Source: Sphingobium lactosutens | Lineage (GTDB): Bacteria > Pseudomonadota > Alphaproteobacteria > Sphingomonadales > Sphingomonadaceae | DNA: 64,000 bases | Direction: 5' to 3' | NCBI RefSeq assembly: GCF_013393185.1 | Contig: NZ_QJQX01000070.1 | Coordinates: 62,001 to 126,000, forward strand | Part shown: positions 17,269 to 25,780 of the stretch, piece by piece | How the letters are laid out: each line of letters opens with the position of its first letter | How positions within the stretch are numbered: the stretch's first letter is position 1 | Notes under the pieces: model-generated | What the model was told of the DNA's origin: nothing | Databases searched by the model: none | The model's input: only the letters and a program-made list of their open reading frames with translations | Position numbers and translations under genes: made by a program

Positions 17269-17946
17269 ATGTGGGTGCTGCTCGGCATTGCCGTCATCGT
17301 CGCGGGCTTTCTCCTGCGCTTCCATCCGTTGCTCGTCATCCTGGCCTCGGCGGCGGTCACGGGGATCGCGGCCGGGCTTGATCCGCTCGCCATCCTCGCC
17401 GCCTTCGGCAAGGCGTTCAACGAGGCGCGCTATGTCAGCATTATCTGGATCGTGCTGCCCGTGGTCGGCTTGCTGGAGGCGAACGGGCTTCAGGAGCGGG
17501 CGCGCGGCCTGATCGCCCGGATGCGCGGCGCGACCGTTGGGCAGTTTCTAGCCTTCTACATGCTGTTGCGGCAGGGGCTGTCGGCGGTCGGCCTGACCTC
17601 CGTGGCGGGCCATCCCCAGACCGTCCGGCCGCTGGTCGCGCCCATTGCGGAAGCGGCGGCGGAAGCGCAGGCGGGTGGTCTCAACGAACAGGAGCGCGAG
17701 GAAGTGAAGGCCTGGGCGGCGGCGACCGACAATATCGGCCTCTTCTTCGGCGAGGATATTTTCCTCGCCATCGGTTCGATCCTGCTGATCAAGGGGCTGC
17801 TGGAGCAATATGGCATCATGCTGGAGCCGCTCCAGCTGTCGGTCTGGGCGATCCCGACCGCGATCGCGGCTTTCCTGATCCATGGGTTCCGGCTGTGGAT
17901 GCTGGACCGGCGGCTGAAGCGTCGGCGGGCGGAGACGCAGCCATGA
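17269..17946 (+). CDS. DUF969 family membrane protein
   Basis: A 225-aa inner-membrane protein with hydrophobic segments at about 2-20, 22-40, 56-70, 165-185 and 190-210. It carries the DUF969 core, including FNEARYVSIIWIVLPVVGLLE, GLTSVAGHPQTVRPLVAPIAE and a DNIGLFFGEDIF segment. DUF969 proteins pair with DUF979 proteins and are thought to form a two-component permease. The stop overlaps the start of the DUF979 gene (ATGA), so translation is coupled. Transport of a peptide or pyroglutamate-like substrate has been suggested from context elsewhere; nothing here proves it. Confidence 0.9.
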   Translation: MWVLLGIAVIVAGFLLRFHPLLVILASAAVTGIAAGLDPLAILAAFGKAFNEARYVSIIWIVLPVVGLLEANGLQERARGLIARMRGATVGQFLAFYMLLRQGLSAVGLTSVAGHPQTVRPLVAPIAEAAAEAQAGGLNEQEREEVKAWAAATDNIGLFFGEDIFLAIGSILLIKGLLEQYGIMLEPLQLSVWAIPTAIAAFLIHGFRLWMLDRRLKRRRAETQP

Positions 17947-18881
17947 TCACGCTGCACTGGGTCTATGCGGTGGCTGGCGCCATGTTCGCGGCCTTCGCCT
18001 TGCTTGGCGCGCGCGACCGCACCCATCCGCGACGCTGGATGAACGCCGCCTTCTGGGGTCTGCTGGCGCTTAGCATGTGGGCGGGCGACAGGCTGGGCGA
18101 TGTCGGCAACGGCGTGCTGGTGTTGGGGCTGATCGGCATCGGCGCGCTGGGCGGCCTCAGCCGGGGCGACGGCGTGGTCCCGGCGGAGATACGGCAGGCG
18201 CGCGCCGACCGGTTCGGCAATCGCCTGTTCGCTATCGCGCTCATCATCCCGGCGACGGCTCTGATCGGCACCTTCCTCTTCAAGCTGGCGCCGGGCTGGT
18301 TCGACGGCAAGCAGGCGACGCTGATCGCGCTCGCGCTGGGCGTCATCATCGCCATGACGGTGGGCTGCCTGTGGCTGCGCGCCGGGGCGCAGGTGCCGTT
18401 GCAGCAGGGACGGCGGCTGATGGATTGCATCGGCTGGGCCGCGATCCTGCCGCAGATGCTCGCCAGCCTGGGCGCGGTGTTCGCGCTTGCGGGCGTGGGG
18501 GAGGCGGTCGGCGGCATCGTGCAGCAGGCGATCCCGCAGGGCAGCCTGATCGGGGCGGTCATCGCCTATGGTGTCGGCATGGCGCTCTTCACCATCGTCA
18601 TGGGCAATGCCTTCGCCGCCTTTCCGGTGATGACGGCGGCGATCGGCATCCCGCTGCTGATCCGCACCTATCATGGCGATCCGGCGATCATCTGCGCCAT
18701 CGGGATGCTGGCCGGTTTCTGCGGCACGCTGATGACGCCGATGGCTGCCAACTTCAACCTCGTCCCCGCCGCCCTGCTGGAACTGAAGGACCAGCATGGC
18801 GTCATCAAGCGGCAGGTCGGCACCGCGCTGCCGCTGCTGATCGTCAACATCCTCCTCATCTACTGGCTGGCTTTCCCATGA
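17943..18881 (+). CDS. DUF979 family membrane protein
   Basis: A 312-aa protein with about eight to nine hydrophobic segments. Recognisable DUF979 stretches include GNAFAAFPVMTAAIGIP, GMLAGFCGTLMTPMAANFN and VPAALLELKD. The start ATG at 17943 overlaps the DUF969 stop by four bases, and its own stop overlaps the next start in the same way. It is presumed to be the partner subunit of the DUF969 protein in a small permease. Longer upstream starts would run into the DUF969 gene. Confidence 0.9.
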   Translation: MITLHWVYAVAGAMFAAFALLGARDRTHPRRWMNAAFWGLLALSMWAGDRLGDVGNGVLVLGLIGIGALGGLSRGDGVVPAEIRQARADRFGNRLFAIALIIPATALIGTFLFKLAPGWFDGKQATLIALALGVIIAMTVGCLWLRAGAQVPLQQGRRLMDCIGWAAILPQMLASLGAVFALAGVGEAVGGIVQQAIPQGSLIGAVIAYGVGMALFTIVMGNAFAAFPVMTAAIGIPLLIRTYHGDPAIICAIGMLAGFCGTLMTPMAANFNLVPAALLELKDQHGVIKRQVGTALPLLIVNILLIYWLAFP

Positions 18882-19867
18882 CCCTCCTGACCCAAGACAT
18901 TGCCGGCCGCTTTGCGACGCTGACCCTGTCGCATCTCGGCAAGCGCTATCCCTTCAAGATGGATCTGGTGCTGAACGGGCCGGAGGATGCGCGCGAACCG
19001 GCCGATCATCATCCGATCTTCCATGGCAGTTTCGACTGGCATAGCTGCGTCCATGGCTGGTGGCAGGTAATGCGGCTGATGAGCTTGTTCCCCGACCTGC
19101 CCGAAGCCACCGCGATCCGCGCCCGCGCCGACGCCATGCTGGTGCCGGACAAGGTGGCGGGCGAGCGCGCCTATCTCGCTCGGCCGATGAGCGCCGGGTT
19201 CGAGCGGCCCTATGGCTGGGCCTGGCTGCTCGCCCTGCATCAGGAACTGGCGCAGCATGACGCCCCCTGGGCGACGGCGCTGGAGCCGCTGGCCGTCGAT
19301 TTCGCCGCGCGCTTCCACGCCTTCCTGCCCAAGCTCACCTATCCGCTGCGCGTCGGCAGCCATTTCAACATCGCCTTCGCGCTGGTGCTGGCGCTGGGCT
19401 GGGCGCGGGAGCGCGACCCCGCGCTCGTCGCGCTGATCCGCGACCGGGCGCTGCACTGGTTCGGCAAGGACCGCGCCTGCCAGGCATGGGAACCGGGCGG
19501 CGACGAGTTTCTCTCCCCCTCGCTGTGCGAGGCGCTGCTGATGAGCCGCCTGCTGGAACCGGCGGATTTCGCGCAGTGGTTCCACGCCTTCCTGCCCAAC
19601 CTTGCGCTGGGAGAGCCAGTGACGCTCTTCACCCCCGCCACCGTGTCCGACCGCAGCGACGGCAAGATCGCGCATCTCGACGGCCTCAACCTCAGCCGCG
19701 CCTGGTGCTGGCGGGCGATCGCGGCGGCGCTGGGGGAAGGCGATCCCGTCTTTGCGTGCGCGCAGGATGCCGCCCGCGTCCATATCGACGCCAGCCTGCC
19801 CCATGTCGCGGGCGACTATATGGGCGAACATTGGCTGGCGACCTTCGCCCTGCTCGCGCTGGAGTGA
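18878..19867 (+). CDS. DUF2891 family protein
   Basis: A 329-aa soluble protein without signal sequence. Characteristic DUF2891 stretches are HPIFHGSFDWHSCVHGWW (about 46-63), FERPYGWAWLLALHQEL (about 107-123), VGSHFNIAFAL (about 160-170) and WEPGGDEFLSPSLCEA (about 205-220). Conserved His, Trp, Glu and Asp residues in an alpha-helical repeat pattern resemble alpha/alpha-toroid carbohydrate-active enzymes, but the activity is unknown. The start overlaps the DUF979 stop, making the third gene of a coupled operon. It may process what the DUF969/979 pair imports. Confidence 0.88.
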   Translation: MTLLTQDIAGRFATLTLSHLGKRYPFKMDLVLNGPEDAREPADHHPIFHGSFDWHSCVHGWWQVMRLMSLFPDLPEATAIRARADAMLVPDKVAGERAYLARPMSAGFERPYGWAWLLALHQELAQHDAPWATALEPLAVDFAARFHAFLPKLTYPLRVGSHFNIAFALVLALGWARERDPALVALIRDRALHWFGKDRACQAWEPGGDEFLSPSLCEALLMSRLLEPADFAQWFHAFLPNLALGEPVTLFTPATVSDRSDGKIAHLDGLNLSRAWCWRAIAAALGEGDPVFACAQDAARVHIDASLPHVAGDYMGEHWLATFALLALE

Positions 19868-19871
19868 CAGG

Positions 19872-20585
19872 TCAGGCGCTGACGGCGTGGACGAACATAT
19901 AGCCTTCGTTGCGGATGGTGCGGATCACCGGTCCCTTGAGGCCGGAGGCGGCGAGCTTGCGGCGCAGGCGGCAGAGCTGGACATCGATCGACCGGTCGAA
20001 ATGCTCGCTGGTCCGGCCATGAACCTCGTCCAGCAGTTGCGCGCGATCCAGTACCTGGCGCGGATGCTCGATGAAGACGCGCAGCAGCTGGAACTCGCCG
20101 TCCGACAGCAATATGGAGGTGCCGGCGGGATCGAACAGCTGCCCGGTCTGGAGATCGACACGCCAGCCGGCGAAGCGCACCGCGCTGGCGGGCGCGACGC
20201 TGGGCTGCGGTTCGGTCCGCCCGCGCAGCGCCGTGCGGATGCGGGCGAGCAATTCGCGCGGATTGGCCGGCTTGCTCAGGCAATCTTCGGCGCCCATTTC
20301 CAGCGCCGCGATCCGTGTCGTTTCGGTGCAGGCGACCGAATGGAGGATCACCGGCACGCCATGATCGGCCACCAGTTCGCGCAGCAGCGCGCCGCCATTG
20401 TCGGCGTCGACCAGCGGATCGAGCACCACCAGCGCATAATCATGCTGCGCCAGCATCGTTCGCATGGAGCCGGCCGTGGGGGCGCCGTCGGCAAAAAAGC
20501 CGTAACGGGCGAACAGGTCGGCCAATTGAGCTGTCAGCGGGGCATCATCATCGACGATGAGCAGGCGTTTGTGGGGAGCGGTCAT
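19872..20585 (-). CDS. OmpR/PhoB-family response regulator
   Basis: A 237-aa two-domain regulator. The receiver domain (1-120) has the acidic pocket VDDD at 11-14, phospho-acceptor Asp at about 56 (VVLDPL), switch Ser at about 83 and Lys at about 105 (LSKP). The C-terminal winged helix (about 140-235) has LSDGEFQLLRVFIEHP, RSIDVQLCRLRRKL and IRTIRNEGYMF. The ATG at 20585 gives the normal receiver start. No histidine kinase is adjacent; it follows three envelope-glycan genes on the same strand by only 4 bases, so it may be co-transcribed with them. The acceptor is followed by PL rather than the usual xMP. Confidence 0.92.
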   Translation of the reverse strand: MTAPHKRLLIVDDDAPLTAQLADLFARYGFFADGAPTAGSMRTMLAQHDYALVVLDPLVDADNGGALLRELVADHGVPVILHSVACTETTRIAALEMGAEDCLSKPANPRELLARIRTALRGRTEPQPSVAPASAVRFAGWRVDLQTGQLFDPAGTSILLSDGEFQLLRVFIEHPRQVLDRAQLLDEVHGRTSEHFDRSIDVQLCRLRRKLAASGLKGPVIRTIRNEGYMFVHAVSA

Positions 20586-20589
20586 CGCC

Positions 20590-21537
20590 TCAATGACGCT
20601 GCCGCCAGCGCACAACCGTCTCCGACCGATCGGTCTGGTCCTGCCAGCGGAGGCGCGCCGCCAGCAATGCTTCCGATGGCGCATAATGCGCGCGCAGTCG
20701 CGCGGCCAGCCGCCCGTCCATCAGTTCGTTGATGCGCAGCGGCCGTCCGAACCGTCCTGACCCGTTCGCGCGGCGCAGCAGACGGCGGCTGATGCGATAC
20801 CAGCCGGGAATATGGACCAGCCAGTTCTTGTCGGCGACGGCACGGCGGGTGAACAGGTTCATGCCCCGCGCCAGCCACAGCAGGGGCCTGCTGAGCGATG
20901 GATTGCACGCGTCGAAATCGATCCGCGACAGGTCCACCTCCAACCCGAAGCGCGCGGCGAAGGCGGAAGCGAAGCCGCGCGGATCGGCGCGAAAATCCTC
21001 ATAGCGAAAGACATGGACGCGGTCCGGGCCGAACAGCATGTCATAATGGACGATCAGCCGGTGATAGTCGAAATGCTCCAACCGAAAGCCCGGTGCCTCG
21101 TCGCGCTCAGGGGCGACGGGGCTGAGCCGGTCACGGCCGAACAGATAGCGATGGAGGCCGAAGGTGCCGCCCCCCTTCACATATTGCAGCCAGGCCGCGC
21201 CGATCGCGGACACCGGATCGCGTACGAAGATCACGATGTCGGCATCGGGCAGCGCCGCATGCAGGCGATGGGCGACGTCCTTGGACAGGGCGCCGGCCAG
21301 CCCGCCATTATGCAGCCCGCCGGTCAGATTCTCCTCGCACAAAATCGCCCGATCCCGATCATATCCCAATATATGCCGCGCTTCGGCCGGATCGAAATGC
21401 AGTGCGCCCGGTGCTAGGAAGGCGGCGCGGGTGGTCCCGCGCGGCAGGTAGTTGCGATTGCGGACGGCCGGGTAGAAGACGTCCTGGAACCAGGTCGTGC
21501 CGGTCTTGTGATAGCCGATATGGACGATCGCACCCAT
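20590..21537 (-). CDS. Sulfotransferase family protein
   Basis: A 315-aa protein. Near the N-terminus it has IGYHKTGTTWFQ (about 5-16), the 5'-phosphosulfate-binding loop of PAPS-dependent sulfotransferases. At about 113-121 it has VIFVRDPVS, the 3'-phosphate-binding segment with Arg and Ser. FRYEDFRADP is a further family-like element. It starts one base after the stop of the glycosyltransferase gene, implying operon translation. The likely role is sulfation of an extracellular or capsular glycan made by the adjacent enzymes. The acceptor is not predictable. Confidence 0.85.
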   Translation of the reverse strand: MGAIVHIGYHKTGTTWFQDVFYPAVRNRNYLPRGTTRAAFLAPGALHFDPAEARHILGYDRDRAILCEENLTGGLHNGGLAGALSKDVAHRLHAALPDADIVIFVRDPVSAIGAAWLQYVKGGGTFGLHRYLFGRDRLSPVAPERDEAPGFRLEHFDYHRLIVHYDMLFGPDRVHVFRYEDFRADPRGFASAFAARFGLEVDLSRIDFDACNPSLSRPLLWLARGMNLFTRRAVADKNWLVHIPGWYRISRRLLRRANGSGRFGRPLRINELMDGRLAARLRAHYAPSEALLAARLRWQDQTDRSETVVRWRQRH

Positions 21538-21538
21538 G

Positions 21539-22681
21539 TCAGGCCGCCTGCGGCAGGGCCGTGGTGGGCAGGGCGTCGTCCGCCTCTTCCAGACAAAGCC
21601 GGACATGCCGGTCCCAGGAGAGGTTGGCCTGCGCCCAGGCCCGCGCGCGCTCGCCGATCCGGCTGCACAGCGCAGGGTCGCGCACCAGCAGTTCGACCGC
21701 GCCGCGGATCGCGTCCACCGACCGGCCATCGACGATGAAGCCGGTGACGCCGTCGCGCACCAGTTCGGCCGGACCGCCATCCTGCCCGACGATGCAGACC
21801 ATGCCCTGCGCCATGGCGTCGGCGACCGACAGGCCAAAGCCTTCGATCTCCGCGCCATCCTCCAGCGCGATCTGCGGATGGAGGAAGATGTCGGACTGCG
21901 CATGGTGCAGCGCCAGTTCCGCGTCGGAGACATAGCCCGCCATGATGATCCGGTCGGACAGGTTCGCCTCGCGAATCACCTCGCGCACCCGCACGCTGTC
22001 GACGCCGCGCCCGACGATGACATGACGCAGCCCCGTGTCGCGCCGCGCACTGGGGATCACCGCGCGGACGGCGGCAGGGATATTCTTGCGCGCCACCAGA
22101 CGGCAGACGGTCAGCAATTGCGGGCTGCCCGGCCCCTGTGCGAAGGGCGTGAGATCGCGCTGGTCCGGCATCACCACGCCGTTCCAGGCGGTGACGGTGC
22201 GGGCGTCAAGATGCGGCAGCCGATCAAGCAGCAGGTTGCGCGTCACGTCGCTGACGGCGACGATCCGACGCGCCCGTCCCAGCGTCAGCCGCAGCAGCAG
22301 GAAGGCCAGCCCGCGTGGCCGTCCAACCTCCCGGCCATGGACGGTGACGATCAGCGGCCGGGGAAAGAGCAGCGCCGGCAGCGCCGCACGCCAAGTGCAA
22401 GCATGGATCAGGTCGGGTCGATTCCCCGCCATCCAGGTGCGCAGCATCGCCCGGAACAGCCGCCAATAGACGGTCAGCATCGCCGCCGCGCCGACGTCGA
22501 TCAGCATCACGCCCCCTTCCTGCACCCGGCGCGGCCCGGCGGAGGATTTGGCGAAGATGGTGACGCGCCGCCCCTGGGCTGCATAGGCGCGGCCGACTTC
22601 GCGCGCATAGGTCTGCACGCCGCCCTCATCGGGATCGTAGACACGGGCGACCAGCCAGATATGGGACGCGGAATCAGGCAT
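21539..22681 (-). CDS. Glycosyltransferase family 4
   Basis: A 380-aa GT-B fold enzyme. The N-terminal acceptor domain contains DEGGVQTYAREVGRAY (about 15-30) and VTVHGREVG; the C-terminal donor domain contains LLTVCRLVARKN, HVIVGRG, and EGFGLSVADAMAQG, followed by GGPAELVRDGVTG. In most GT4 enzymes the last motif reads E-x7-E. Here the second acidic residue is Asp, a conservative change. ATG 22681 overlaps the upstream gene by 8 bases. It probably adds a sugar to a surface polysaccharide or a lipid-linked precursor. Confidence 0.9.
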   Translation of the reverse strand: MPDSASHIWLVARVYDPDEGGVQTYAREVGRAYAAQGRRVTIFAKSSAGPRRVQEGGVMLIDVGAAAMLTVYWRLFRAMLRTWMAGNRPDLIHACTWRAALPALLFPRPLIVTVHGREVGRPRGLAFLLLRLTLGRARRIVAVSDVTRNLLLDRLPHLDARTVTAWNGVVMPDQRDLTPFAQGPGSPQLLTVCRLVARKNIPAAVRAVIPSARRDTGLRHVIVGRGVDSVRVREVIREANLSDRIIMAGYVSDAELALHHAQSDIFLHPQIALEDGAEIEGFGLSVADAMAQGMVCIVGQDGGPAELVRDGVTGFIVDGRSVDAIRGAVELLVRDPALCSRIGERARAWAQANLSWDRHVRLCLEEADDALPTTALPQAA

Positions 22682-23918
22682 TGGGCAGGGGTTCCAGTCG
22701 AGTGAGGGCCGCCATCGGCTGGACGGCTGCGGCGGGGCGGCTGCGGTGGAGATAGGCGGCCAGCGCGCGGGCGGCGCGGACCGAGGCCGGCTGGGCGCTT
22801 GTATCGAACGTATGGGCGACGCCGCGTCGTTGCGCCGCTTCATAGGCGGCATGGTTGGCGATCGCCGCCTCCGCCTCGTCGACGATGTGCGCGGCGCTTT
22901 CCAGCACCGGGCCGTAGCGCCAATGGCCATAGCTCGGATCGTCATGCCAGTCGGCACGATGGCCATTCAGGAACAGGCAGGGTCGGGGCCGGGCCAGATA
23001 TTCATAGATCTGGCTGCTGACGTCGCCCAGATAAAGGTCGGCCATATGGACGTAGCGCATGTCGACGCTCGCCCGGCTGCCCAGGTCGACATGGACATGG
23101 GGCAGCGCGGCAAAGGGCGCCAGCCGCCGCTCCATCTCCGCCCGTCGGCGACGATGATCGAACAGGCGGATATGTGGCGCGACGATCAGGTTGAAGCGAT
23201 CGTCGGCGGCGAAGCGCGCGATCACCTCGCGGCCCATGTCCGGCCAGGACGACAGCGTCGGCGAGAAATGCGGGTTGTAGAGGATGACCGGCCGGGCGTT
23301 GGGAAACAGCCGTTGCCGCCCCGTCCCCTGCGTCAGGTCGAACTTGGAATAGCCGGTGATGGCATAATGACCCTCGCGGATCAGCCCTTCGTCCAGCATT
23401 CGCCGCCGCTGCTTGTCGCCGGCGAGCAGGACATAGTCGAACTTTGCGATGCGCCGGTCATAGCCGACCGCCCGGTCGCCCGCGCCATGGCAGGTATGGA
23501 TGAAGCGCGTGTGGTTCAGGCCAAGGCGCTTGAGCAGCAGCGAGGTCCGCTCCGGCACCACGATCGCATCATAGGCGGCAAGCCGCCGCCGCGCTGCCAG
23601 CAGCACCGGCAGCTTGGGCGGTGTCGTGCCGCCCGCCAGCCGCGCCAGCGTCTCCAGCCAGCGCCCTCCACAGCGCAGGAAGCGGATAGGCCCGGCGCCG
23701 CGTGCCGCCACGATATCGCGGGCCAGCGCCAGATGCTCGTCCGTGGCGGCCATCAGGTCTACTGCAAAGGCCGGGTCGCGCGACAGCTCGATCGCGACCG
23801 GCAGCGCGTGCAGCAACTGGTGAATCTGCGCGTTGAAGAAGAAGCAGAGCCGTTGCGGCGCGGACGCGCCGAAAGCCAGCGGGGTCTCGTCGCGTTGGAC
23901 GAACCAGGCGCGTCCCAT
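22674..23918 (-). CDS. CDP-glycerol glycerophosphotransferase-family protein
   Basis: A 414-aa protein with the fold and motifs of TagB/TagF-type poly(glycerol phosphate) enzymes: HTCHGAGDRAVGYD, TGYSKFD, ILYNPHFSPTLSSW, VAPHIRLF and DLYLGDVSSQIYEYL. GGAGGA lies 6 bases before the ATG at 23918. The ATG four codons upstream overlaps that Shine-Dalgarno sequence and is rejected. In Gram-negative bacteria such proteins add glycerol- or ribitol-phosphate, or other polyol phosphates, to capsules. It heads a tight three-gene run with GT4 and sulfotransferase. Confidence 0.85.
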   Translation of the reverse strand: MGRAWFVQRDETPLAFGASAPQRLCFFFNAQIHQLLHALPVAIELSRDPAFAVDLMAATDEHLALARDIVAARGAGPIRFLRCGGRWLETLARLAGGTTPPKLPVLLAARRRLAAYDAIVVPERTSLLLKRLGLNHTRFIHTCHGAGDRAVGYDRRIAKFDYVLLAGDKQRRRMLDEGLIREGHYAITGYSKFDLTQGTGRQRLFPNARPVILYNPHFSPTLSSWPDMGREVIARFAADDRFNLIVAPHIRLFDHRRRRAEMERRLAPFAALPHVHVDLGSRASVDMRYVHMADLYLGDVSSQIYEYLARPRPCLFLNGHRADWHDDPSYGHWRYGPVLESAAHIVDEAEAAIANHAAYEAAQRRGVAHTFDTSAQPASVRAARALAAYLHRSRPAAAVQPMAALTRLEPLPNA

Positions 23919-24073
23919 ATTGTCCTCCATTCGTACAGACCCGATGGAGGCGGGATGGCGCTTTATTGTCGCGAGGGAATTTCACGATGCGTCGGCGCAT
24001 TGCAGCGCCTGCAACAATGCTGACATGCGGGGCTTGGGGCAGAAATGTCCGCCCCAAGCTCCCCTTTCATTTT

Positions 24074-24140
24074 CCGTTCGTGTCGAGCATGTCGAGGCAC
24101 AGGCAGCGCGAACGCTTCTCGACTCGCTCGAAGCGAACGG
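24074..24140. repeat. CGTTCG-type palindromic repeat
   Basis: CCGTTCG at 24074-24080 and CGAACGG at 24134-24140 are inverted ends. Inside, TCGAGC/GCTCGA arms are also inverted. It sits just downstream of dapD and relates in sequence to the elements at 8163, 30535 and 48708. Confidence 0.75.
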
Positions 24141-24150
24141 ATGCGTCGCC

Positions 24151-24990
24151 TCAGTCGCGCAGCAGTTCGTTGATGCCGGTCTTGGACCGGGTCTGCGCAT
24201 CGACGCGCTTCACGATCACGGCGCAATAGAGGCTGGGGCCGGGCGTGCCGTCGGGCAGCGGCTTGCCGGGCAGCGATCCGGGGACGACCACCGAATAGGG
24301 CGGCACTTCGCCAATGAAGACTTCGCCCGTGGCGCGGTCGACGATCTTGGTCGACATGCCGATGAACACGCCCATCGACAGCACCGAACCCTTGCCGATG
24401 CGCACGCCTTCCACGACTTCGGAGCGCGCGCCGATGAAGCAGTCATCCTCGATGATGACCGGATCGGCCTGGAGCGGCTCCAGCACGCCGCCGATGCCGA
24501 CGCCGCCCGACAGATGGACATTCTTGCCGATCTGGGCGCAGCTGCCGACCGTCACCCAGGTGTCGACCATCGTGCCTTCATCGACGAACGCGCCGATGTT
24601 GACGAAGCTCGGCATCAGGATGACGTTCTTGGCGATATGGCTGCCGGCGCGGGCGAAGCTGCCCGGCACAGCGCGGAAGCCGGCGGCGCGGAAGGCGGCC
24701 TCGTCCCAGCCGGCGAACTTACTCGGCACCTTGTCCCACCAGTGGCCCGCGCCCGGGCCATTGTCGATCATGGCATTGTCGTTGAGGCGGAACGACAGCA
24801 GCACGGCCTTCTTCGCCCACTGGTTGACCTGCCAGCCGTCAGCGGTCGGCTCGGCGACGCGCAGTTCGCCCTTGTCGAGCAGCGCCAGCGCCTTGTCGAC
24901 CGCCTGGCGGACGTCGCCCTGGGTCTGGAGATTGACGTTGGCGCGGTCTTCCCACGCGGCGTCGATGGTGGCGATCAGGTCTTGGCTCAT
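24151..24990 (-). CDS. dapD: 2,3,4,5-Tetrahydropyridine-2,6-dicarboxylate N-succinyltransferase
   Basis: A 279-aa left-handed beta-helix acyltransferase that succinylates tetrahydrodipicolinate in lysine and diaminopimelate synthesis. The hexapeptide-repeat core runs from about 100 to 225, with [43 protein letters not shown] and [10 protein letters not shown]. The N-terminal helical domain with DKGELRVAE and [11 protein letters not shown] is typical of DapD. The length equals the family norm. The start is 3 bases downstream of the HAD-phosphatase stop, so the pair forms an operon. Confidence 0.97.
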   Translation of the reverse strand: MSQDLIATIDAAWEDRANVNLQTQGDVRQAVDKALALLDKGELRVAEPTADGWQVNQWAKKAVLLSFRLNDNAMIDNGPGAGHWWDKVPSKFAGWDEAAFRAAGFRAVPGSFARAGSHIAKNVILMPSFVNIGAFVDEGTMVDTWVTVGSCAQIGKNVHLSGGVGIGGVLEPLQADPVIIEDDCFIGARSEVVEGVRIGKGSVLSMGVFIGMSTKIVDRATGEVFIGEVPPYSVVVPGSLPGKPLPDGTPGPSLYCAVIVKRVDAQTRSKTGINELLRD

Positions 24991-24993
24991 GGT

Positions 24994-25659
24994 TCAGTCC
25001 CCAATGATGTCGGCCAGGAATGGCGTCAGATGGTCGGTTTCGAAATCGATGAAATCGGGATGATGGTCATGGTCGCCCGCTTCGGACCCGTTATTGACCC
25101 AGATGGTGGTCATGCCGATCGCCTTGGCGGGCTTCAGATTGCGGGCCATGTCCTCGAAAAAGGCGGCGCGGGTCGGATCGATGCTATGCACGCGGCACAG
25201 TTCGGCATAGCCCGACGGGTCGGGCTTGGGCACATATTGGCAGGCGTGAATGTCGTGGATCAGCTCGAACGCGCCGGTGAGGCCCAGTTTGTCGAGTACG
25301 CGTCCGGCATAGGCAGCGTCGCCGTTGGTGAAGATCAGGCGGCGGCCCGGCAGCGCGGCGATGCGATTGTTGAGGTCGTGGTCGACTTCCAGCCGGTCCA
25401 TCGAGATGTCATGGACATAGTCGAGGAAGGCGCGCGGCTCGATGCCATGATGGTGCATCAGGCCCGACAGGGTCGTGCCATGCTCCATGAAATAGCGCTT
25501 CTGCGTCTGGCGCGCGATCACCGGGTCGCAGCCCAGCAGGCCCTGGATATATTCGCCCATCTTCACGTCGATCAGCGCGAACAGGTCCGCCTTCGCCGGG
25601 TAGAGCGTATTGTCCAGATCGAAGATCCAGGTGTCGACATGGGCCATATCCGCGCGCAT
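24994..25659 (-). CDS. HAD-family pyrimidine 5'-nucleotidase
   Basis: A 221-aa haloacid-dehalogenase-type phosphatase. Motif I is FDLDNTLYP (about 13-21), motif II is IFTNGD (about 108-113), motif III has the lysine of PKPDPSGY (about 144-151), and motif IV is FFEDMARNL (about 167-175). The sequence belongs to the SDT1/PhnG-like subgroup annotated as pyrimidine 5'-nucleotidase. It is probably co-transcribed with dapD, but no metabolic link to lysine synthesis is evident. MAHVDT at 25647 is an alternative start. Confidence 0.9.
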   Translation of the reverse strand: MRADMAHVDTWIFDLDNTLYPAKADLFALIDVKMGEYIQGLLGCDPVIARQTQKRYFMEHGTTLSGLMHHHGIEPRAFLDYVHDISMDRLEVDHDLNNRIAALPGRRLIFTNGDAAYAGRVLDKLGLTGAFELIHDIHACQYVPKPDPSGYAELCRVHSIDPTRAAFFEDMARNLKPAKAIGMTTIWVNNGSEAGDHDHHPDFIDFETDHLTPFLADIIGD

Positions 25660-25780
25660 GGCCGCGCCCTAATCCCCTGCGGATGGAAGGGCAAGCGCAG
25701 AGGGGCATTCGCGCAATATCCGTTCGTTTCGAGCGTGCCATATGGCCTGTGCCCGGCACGCCCGAACCGGAGGGAAGCGA

